Below, piece by piece: positions 58,805 through 64,000 of a stretch of DNA of 64,000 nt (position 1 is the first letter of the stretch; every line of letters starts with the position of its first letter). The stretch comes from an uncultured Bacteroidales bacterium. GTDB taxonomy: Bacteria; Bacteroidota; Bacteroidia; Bacteroidales; Paludibacteraceae. Below the pieces are notes generated by a model, which saw only the letters and a list, made by a program, of their open reading frames with translations, was not told the origin of the DNA and searched no databases. The DNA is taken from contig CAKUUM010000001.1 in NCBI GenBank assembly GCA_934692905.1, positions 1 to 64,000 on the forward strand, read 5' to 3'. Made by a program: the position numbers and the translations under genes.

Positions 58805-61369
58805 ATGGCAAGACGAATCTCCAAACCCACCACCCGCACCACCGCGGGCGACACCGATACGAACCCCATCCGCGTAGAGCGCACCCGCAAGTTCGACCTG
58901 CGTCAGACTCTCCATACCTGCGGCAATATCCTGCGCAGCAGCCGTTTCCGTCTCATCATCGGCATCACACTGATGGCGATAGCGCTCATGCTGCTCATCG
59001 CCTACATCAGTTTCTTCTTCACGGGTGCCAACGACTACTCCATCATCGAGAGCGCCTCCGACCGCCGTGCTATCCGCACAGGCATCACCAACGCCCTCGG
59101 ACTGCCAGGGGCGGTTATCTCCCGCGGATTGATTGACGGGGCTTTCGGCATCGTTGCCATCCTCCCCATCCTCGCGCTGGGCGTCTATGCCGCACGTCTC
59201 CTCTACGAGTTCCCGCTGAAAGGGTGGAAACTGCTGTTTATCACGTTGTTCGGTACATTCTGGGGCTCCATCGTCCTCGGCTTTGCGCAACAGATGACGG
59301 GCATCGGTTCCTTCTTCCGATGGGGTGGCGCGCACGGTCAAATCATCTCTGAATGGGCGACCTCCTACATCCAATGGCTGGGACTTCTGCTCATTCTCAT
59401 TGTCGTGCTCGTGATATTCCTCATTGTCATCGACCGCCATTTCATCGACAACTGCCGCCGTTTCGGACAATGGTGCAAGCGCCTCTTCACCCGCAAGCCG
59501 AAGCCGCAAGAGGAGCAGGAAAGTACTGACGTTCAAGAAGATACGCCCATTGAGATACAGATAGAGCCCAACGGCGAGGACACCGGCGGGAATACCATCA
59601 CCATTGACATCGCGGACACAGAGGCTCCCGCTGCAGATACCGCTCCTGCGGGCGAGATTACCGTCACCATTGAGAATACACACACGCAAGATGACCTGTC
59701 GGAAGAGCCTTCTGAACCGGAGCCTGAAGACGAAACGGGCGATACTCCCCTTGACATCGAGGAGCCCCAGGACGTGGAACTCAGCGAGCAAGACCCTGAT
59801 TTTCTGCTGCATAAACTCGGTCCCTACGACCCCCGCAAGGACCTCGAGAACTACCATTTCCCGCCCCTCAACCTCCTCAAGGTCTATGACAACGAGACCG
59901 CGCCCGTCATCAACCAGGACGAGCAGCAGGCAAATGCCAACCGCATCGTGACCACCCTCCGCAACTTCGGCATCGAAATCGACAGCATCAAAGCCACCGT
60001 CGGACCTACCGTCACGCTCTACGAGTTGGTCCCCAAGGCGGGCGTCAAAATCTCGAAGATAGCCAACCTCGAGAACGACATCATGCTCTCCCTTTCCGCC
60101 ACGGGCATCCGTATCATCGCCCCCATGCCGGGCAAGGGAACCATCGGCATCGAGGTGCCCAACGAAAAGCCGCAAACCGTTAGTATGCACTCGGTGATAG
60201 CGTCCAAACGCTTCCAGGACGAGCAGAAGATGCGCCTGCCCATCGCCATCGGCCGCACCATCACCAACGAGGTCTTCCTCTTCGACCTCGCCAAGACGCC
60301 GCACCTCCTCGTGGCAGGTGCCACGGGGCAAGGTAAGTCCGTGGCTATCAACGCCATACTCACTTCGCTGCTCTACAAGAAGCACCCCGCCGAACTCAAA
60401 CTCGTCCTCGTGGACCCGAAGATGGTCGAGTTCTCCCCCTACAAGGAACTCTACCGCCACTACCTCGCCGCCATGCCCGACGTTGAGGAGCAGGACATCA
60501 TCATCACCGACTGCGAGAAGGTCATCAACACCCTCAACTCCCTCGTCATCGAGATGGAGAACCGCTACAAACTCCTCATGGACGCCGGTGTGCGCAACCT
60601 CGAGGACTACAACGACAAGTTCGTCAAACGCCGCCTCAACCCCGAAAAACTCGTGGCGGACTCGCTCCACCACCGCTATCTGCCTTATATTGTGATAGTT
60701 ATCGACGAGTACGGTGACTTTATCATGCAGGCAGGCAAACAGGTGGAGACGCCTATCGCCCGCATCACGCAGAAGGCGCGTGCCGTGGGTATGCACATGA
60801 TTCTCGCCACCCAGCGCCCGTCCGTGAACATCGTCACGGGCGTCATCAAGGCGAATATCCCGACCCGTATCGCCCTCCGCACGCAGTCCGTCATCGACTC
60901 CCGCACCGTCCTCGATGCCAAAGGTGCCGAGCAACTCATCGGACGCGGCGACATGCTCTACGCCGGCAACGGCAACATCACCCGTATCCAGTGCGCCTTC
61001 GTGGACACCCCCGAGGTGGACGCTATCGTCGAGTACATTGAGGAGCAGCAGCACTACTTCGAACCCTACCAACTGCCCGAGTATATCCCTGAGGGTCAGG
61101 AAGATGCAGTCACCCCAGGCAGCGTGGATATGAAACGTCTCGACCCCATGTTTGCCGACGTGGCACGCTACGTGGTCGCCAAGCAGGAGGGCTCCACCTC
61201 GCGCCTGCAACGTGCTTTCGAGATTGGCTACAACCGTGCGGGCAAACTGTCCGACCAACTCGAAGCCGCGGGCATCGTCGGTCCCAACAAGGGCCCCAAA
61301 GGGCGCGATGTGCTGATTCAGGACATGGACATGCTCGAACAGAAACTGCAAGACCTCGGTGCCGTCTGA
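58805..61369 (+). CDS. ftsK: DNA translocase FtsK
   Basis: This is an 854-residue protein that pumps chromosomal DNA through the division septum. Residues 50-215 hold four hydrophobic segments (LIIGITLMAIALMLLIAYIS is the first). Residues 235-330 are an acidic, low-complexity linker (EPSEPEPEDETGDTP). The motor has Walker A LLVAGATGQGKSVAINAIL (near 500-518) and Walker B PYIVIVIDEYGDFI (near 625-638), followed by LATQRPSVNIVTGVIKANIP. The C-terminal gamma domain that reads KOPS sites is present (TSRLQRAFEIGYNRAGKLSD). It appears to be transcribed alone from its own promoter. Confidence 0.96.
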   Translation: MARRISKPTTRTTAGDTDTNPIRVERTRKFDLRQTLHTCGNILRSSRFRLIIGITLMAIALMLLIAYISFFFTGANDYSIIESASDRRAIRTGITNALGLPGAVISRGLIDGAFGIVAILPILALGVYAARLLYEFPLKGWKLLFITLFGTFWGSIVLGFAQQMTGIGSFFRWGGAHGQIISEWATSYIQWLGLLLILIVVLVIFLIVIDRHFIDNCRRFGQWCKRLFTRKPKPQEEQESTDVQEDTPIEIQIEPNGEDTGGNTITIDIADTEAPAADTAPAGEITVTIENTHTQDDLSEEPSEPEPEDETGDTPLDIEEPQDVELSEQDPDFLLHKLGPYDPRKDLENYHFPPLNLLKVYDNETAPVINQDEQQANANRIVTTLRNFGIEIDSIKATVGPTVTLYELVPKAGVKISKIANLENDIMLSLSATGIRIIAPMPGKGTIGIEVPNEKPQTVSMHSVIASKRFQDEQKMRLPIAIGRTITNEVFLFDLAKTPHLLVAGATGQGKSVAINAILTSLLYKKHPAELKLVLVDPKMVEFSPYKELYRHYLAAMPDVEEQDIIITDCEKVINTLNSLVIEMENRYKLLMDAGVRNLEDYNDKFVKRRLNPEKLVADSLHHRYLPYIVIVIDEYGDFIMQAGKQVETPIARITQKARAVGMHMILATQRPSVNIVTGVIKANIPTRIALRTQSVIDSRTVLDAKGAEQLIGRGDMLYAGNGNITRIQCAFVDTPEVDAIVEYIEEQQHYFEPYQLPEYIPEGQEDAVTPGSVDMKRLDPMFADVARYVVAKQEGSTSRLQRAFEIGYNRAGKLSDQLEAAGIVGPNKGPKGRDVLIQDMDMLEQKLQDLGAV

Positions 61370-61427
61370 CCCGCCTCGCACACCCCCTATATTATATAAG
61401 GTGTGCCTGCCCTGATTTTCAGCAAAC

Positions 61428-61504
61428 GACCCGCGACAGACTCCCTACCGACCCGCGACAGACCCGCGACAATGATGCGGCAATGCCGAGACAATGCGGC
61501 GATA
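61428..61504. repeat. 11-bp-period array, seven units (GACCCGCGACA family)
   Basis: gacccgcgaca, gactccctacc, gacccgcgaca, gacccgcgaca, atgatgcggca, atgccgagaca, atgcggcgata. Confidence 0.9.
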
Positions 61505-61540
61505 AATTCCTAAATAAAGTCAATACTTCCCCGCGTTTTT

Positions 61541-61605
61541 GTCGGGTCAAACAGCAAGGGATGCGCAACCCATACGCAAGGGATAGGCAACGGATAGAAT
61601 ACAAA
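61541..61605 (+). repeat. GCAAGGGAT-family 11-bp array, direct copy
   Basis: GGGTCAAACAGCAAGGGATG, then units around cgcaacccata, cgcaagggata and ggcaacggata. It is the reverse-complement match of 26234-26296, 35 kb away. It ends about 18 bp before lolA. Confidence 0.9.
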
Positions 61606-61622
61606 CAATAATAAAACAACTG

Positions 61623-62228
61623 ATGAATATCGCAAAAATACGCAACATATTAGGCGTGCTCATGCTCCTTTGCAGCACCACCCTGTCAGCCTCCACCCTC
61701 CCCACGCTCTTATCCTCGTTAGAGGACAAGACACTCCGCTCGGACTTCACCCTTACCGTCACCGATGACCAGTCGCAACCCATGACCTACTCGGGCACAC
61801 TCACCATGCACGGCAGGCAGTTCCTTCTGTCGATGTGGGCTATTGAATCGGCATTCGACGGGCAGACGCTCTATATGTACAGCGAAGATTCTGAGGAACT
61901 TACGCTCTCCACGCCCACCGAGGAGGAGTTGCTCCAAACCAACCCTTTCCTCTACGCCAAGGCACTCGTCCCCGTCTGTCAGGTGGACGAAAAGCCCCTT
62001 TCCGGCAAAGGGCAGACCCTCATCACCCTCACCCCCGACGACCTTTCGGCGGGCATCGCACGTTTCGTGCTCAAGGTCGAAACCGCCACGTTGCTCCCCT
62101 TGTCAATAGAACTCCGCGAGACCACGGGCAGGACGACCTCGCTTCGCCTCACCAATCCCGCATATATCACTGACCCTCAGTCGTTTACTATCGAAAAGCC
62201 CGACGCCTTTCTCAACGACCTGCGGTAA
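61623..62228 (+). CDS. lolA: LolA-like outer-membrane lipoprotein carrier
   Basis: This is a 201-residue periplasmic protein. The signal peptide (ILGVLMLLCSTTLSA, cleavage near 23) is followed by a half-barrel typical of LolA/LolB: LRSDFTLTVTDDQSQPMTYS, then HGRQFLLSM and LYMYSEDSEELTLS. LolA carries mature lipoproteins from the LolCDE complex across the periplasm. The Bacteroidota version is quite divergent, so the assignment rests on fold-like pattern and context. The permease at 1-1149 could be part of the same route. It is followed by trxB on the same strand. Confidence 0.82.
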   Translation: MNIAKIRNILGVLMLLCSTTLSASTLPTLLSSLEDKTLRSDFTLTVTDDQSQPMTYSGTLTMHGRQFLLSMWAIESAFDGQTLYMYSEDSEELTLSTPTEEELLQTNPFLYAKALVPVCQVDEKPLSGKGQTLITLTPDDLSAGIARFVLKVETATLLPLSIELRETTGRTTSLRLTNPAYITDPQSFTIEKPDAFLNDLR

Positions 62229-62232
62229 CTTT

Positions 62233-62264
62233 CAAATTTACAAATTGCCAAATTTACAAATTGT
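62233..62264 (+). repeat. Two 16-bp tandem units before trxB
   Basis: caaatttacaaattgc and caaatttacaaattgt fill the 37-bp spacer up to the trxB start. Confidence 0.85.
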
Positions 62265-62265
62265 T

Positions 62266-63192
62266 ATGCATACTAAGTGCCTCATCATCGGCTCCGGACC
62301 TGCGGGCTACACCGCTGCCATCTACGCCTCGCGCGCTAACCTCCACCCTGTCCTCTTCGAGGGCATGCAGACGGGCGGACAACTCATGATTACCACCGAA
62401 GTAGAGAATTTCCCAGGCTACCCCGACGGCGTCGAACCCTTCCAAATGATGGATGACATGCGTCGTCAGGCGGAACGCTTTGGCGCAGACATACGCGCAG
62501 GCGTGGTTACCAAAGTGGACTTCAGCACCTCGCCCAAGCGTGTGCAGATTGACGACAACGAGTGGTGGACCGCCGACACGGTCATCATCGCCACGGGCGC
62601 AAGTGCCAAGTTCCTCGGCATACAGTCCGAAGAGGACTACAAGGGGCGCGGAGTCTCGGCATGTGCCACGTGCGACGGATTCTTCTACCGCAAAAAGACG
62701 GTGGCTGTCGTAGGTGGCGGCGACACGGCATGTGAGGAAGCGTCTTACCTCGCAGGGCTTTGCGAAAAGGTCTATATGATTGTCCGCAAACCCTACCTGC
62801 GCGCCTCCGACATCATGCAGAAGCGTGTCCTTGAGAATCCGAAAATCGAAGTGCTCTTCGAGTGCAACACCCTGCGCCTCACGGGCGAGGACAAGGTGCA
62901 CGGCGCAGACCTTATATATAGGAAAGGCACGCCCGACGAGCAACTCCGCCATATTGATATTGACGGATTCTTCCTTGCCATCGGGCATCGTCCGAACACG
63001 GATTTGTTTGCCGGATACTTGAACCGTGATGCCGAAGGCTACATCATCACGGATGGCGACAGTCCCCGCACCAATATCCCGGGCGTGTTTGCTGCCGGCG
63101 ATTGTGCCGACCCGCACTACCGCCAGGCCATCGTCGCCGCCGCCTCCGGCTGCAAAGCCGCCATGGATGCCGACCGATATTTGAGTAAATAG
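62266..63192 (+). CDS. trxB: Thioredoxin-disulfide reductase
   Basis: This 308-residue FAD- and NADPH-dependent enzyme starts at MHTKCLIIGSGPAGYTAAIY, with the FAD loop GSGPAG at residues 9-14. TEVENFPGYPDGVEPFQMMD follows. The redox-active disulfide is in SACATCDGFFYRKKTVAVVG (CATC, near 134-137), directly before the NADPH loop VGGGDTACEEA. The FAD C-terminal motif is GVFAAGDCADPHYRQ (near 275-289). The frame extends 7 codons upstream, but that start lies in the tandem repeat, so the later Met is chosen. Confidence 0.95.
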   Translation: MHTKCLIIGSGPAGYTAAIYASRANLHPVLFEGMQTGGQLMITTEVENFPGYPDGVEPFQMMDDMRRQAERFGADIRAGVVTKVDFSTSPKRVQIDDNEWWTADTVIIATGASAKFLGIQSEEDYKGRGVSACATCDGFFYRKKTVAVVGGGDTACEEASYLAGLCEKVYMIVRKPYLRASDIMQKRVLENPKIEVLFECNTLRLTGEDKVHGADLIYRKGTPDEQLRHIDIDGFFLAIGHRPNTDLFAGYLNRDAEGYIITDGDSPRTNIPGVFAAGDCADPHYRQAIVAAASGCKAAMDADRYLSK

Positions 63193-63194
63193 AT

Positions 63195-64000
63195 TTAGAA
63201 ATACCTGCTCTCCCTATCCAGATTCCGATAGGAAATCGCCTCCGTGAGGTGCCGTGGTTGAATGTCCGCGCTGTTGTCTATATCGGCAATGGTGCGGGCT
63301 ACTTTCAGTATGCGGTCGTAAGCGCGCGCCGACAAGCCCATCTTGCTCATCGCAAAACCCAGCAACCGGTCACACTCCTCGGACAGCACGCAGAATGTCC
63401 GCAGCATCTTCGGCGTCATCTGCGCATTGCAGTGCACTGGCACTTCCGCGGTCCGGTTGTACTCCGCAAAGCGTTTCCGCTGTATCTCCCGTGCCTTGAC
63501 CACACGCTCGCGCATAGCCGCACTACTCTCGCCGGGCTCCATACTGCGCAGTTGCTCATAAGGCACCGCCTGTATATCGCACTGAATATCAATCCTGTCC
63601 AGCAGCGGACCCGATATACGGTTCAGGTATCGCTGTATCTGCACAGGCGTACACGTACACGGGTGCGCAGGGTTGTTCTCCCCGAAGTGTCCGCACGGGC
63701 AAGGGTTCATGGCAGCCACCAGCATAAACGCCGCAGGGTACTCCACGCTCATCTTTGTCCTTGTCACGCATATCCGCCTGTCTTCCAGCGGCTGGCGCAT
63801 CACTTCCAGCGCAGAACGCTTGTACTCAGGCAGTTCGTCAAGAAACAGCACCCCGTTGTGTGCCAGACTTATCTCGCCGGGCTTCGGGTTGCTCCCGCCG
63901 CCCACCAGTGCCACATCGGTCACCGTATGGTGCGGACTGCGGAACGGTCGCTGCACAATCAGCGCAGCGGCACGCCCGTCTTGCTTGGTGTACTGCGCCA
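63195..64000 (-). CDS. comM: ComM/YifB family Mg-chelatase-like ATPase (5' part outside the window)
   Basis: About 268 C-terminal codons are present and the frame is still open at 64000. Seen: RPFRSPHHTVTDVALVGGG, then GEISLAHNGVLFLDELPEYK (Walker B region), AFMLVAAMNPCPCGHFG and PCTCTPVQIQRYLNRISGPL. The segment LLDRIDIQCDIQAVPYEQL and the C-terminal part ending SYRNLDRES complete it. This AAA+ family aids branch migration in natural transformation in some bacteria. The Walker A loop lies outside. It converges on trxB with a 2-bp gap. Confidence 0.93.
   Translation of the reverse strand, partial: AQYTKQDGRAAALIVQRPFRSPHHTVTDVALVGGGSNPKPGEISLAHNGVLFLDELPEYKRSALEVMRQPLEDRRICVTRTKMSVEYPAAFMLVAAMNPCPCGHFGENNPAHPCTCTPVQIQRYLNRISGPLLDRIDIQCDIQAVPYEQLRSMEPGESSAAMRERVVKAREIQRKRFAEYNRTAEVPVHCNAQMTPKMLRTFCVLSEECDRLLGFAMSKMGLSARAYDRILKVARTIADIDNSADIQPRHLTEAISYRNLDRESRYF

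Noticed and set aside
58718..61381. 887-codon open frame on the minus strand over ftsK
   Set aside because: It is the antisense shadow of ftsK in a GC-biased codon region. Its composition (Val/Asp/Gly/His rich) matches no protein, and ftsK is certain.
61375..61415. Terminator after ftsK
   Set aside because: GCACACC/GGTGTGC can pair, but no T run follows and the loop is long.

Overview
The window is chromosomal DNA from a member of the Bacteroidales (Bacteroidota). The case rests on many promoters of the TAnnTTTG type, the lspA-DUF4296 pair, the rplM-rpsI-rpsB-tsf operon, the DUF5723/OmpA protein, lipoboxes, and the lack of strong Shine-Dalgarno sites. The family cannot be fixed from the sequence alone. 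Most genes are housekeeping and lie in short same-strand operons. Three tRNAs (Ser-GCT, Lys-TTT, Gln-CTG) and the SRP RNA gene are present.

Layout. 0-2.3 kb: end of a LolC/E-type permease, a small secreted protein and a PAP2 phosphatase. 3.2-7.1 kb: an isolated, frameshifted phage tape-measure gene with one companion. 7.4-9.5 kb: ispD and a Schlafen-type regulator. 9.6-18.4 kb: a surface-glycan cluster (cytidylyltransferase/PLP-enzyme fusion, opine dehydrogenase, LicD, four glycosyltransferase-like proteins, UDP-galactopyranose mutase). 18.4-34 kb: lspA, metK with a SAM-II-like riboswitch, ffh, a serine recombinase, yhhQ, rsmG, yebC, an OmpA protein, a RecD-like helicase and ffs. 34.4-38.7 kb: a mosaic of broken genes (truncated secreted protein, phage tail fragment) beside a VbhA-like antitoxin and a three-gene HipB/HipA-N/HipA-C module. 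38.7-46.2 kb: kdsC, a large FAD/Fe-S dehydrogenase, namZ, tRNA-Ser, ribF and an acyltransferase. 46.8-49.9 kb: the tsf/rpsB/rpsI/rplM operon. 50-64 kb: HIT, greA, tyrS, tRNA-Lys, ispG, mpl, udk, a split chromate transporter, tRNA-Gln, ftsK, lolA, trxB and the end of comM.

The most striking feature is the spacer DNA. Most spacers over 80 bp are built from degenerate tandem repeats with a fixed period of either 11 bp or 7 bp. The motif changes from place to place, and even within one array, while the period holds. Some of these families recur nearly word for word tens of kilobases apart. They run up to or into gene ends (metK, the fusion enzyme, mpl), and related repeat DNA sits in frame inside ispD and ribF. 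I know of no described element that explains this.

The second lead is the glycan cluster. The combination of a cytidylyltransferase fused to a HisC/CobD-like enzyme, an opine dehydrogenase and LicD suggests a CDP-activated, N-carboxyalkylated amino-alcohol phosphate decoration.
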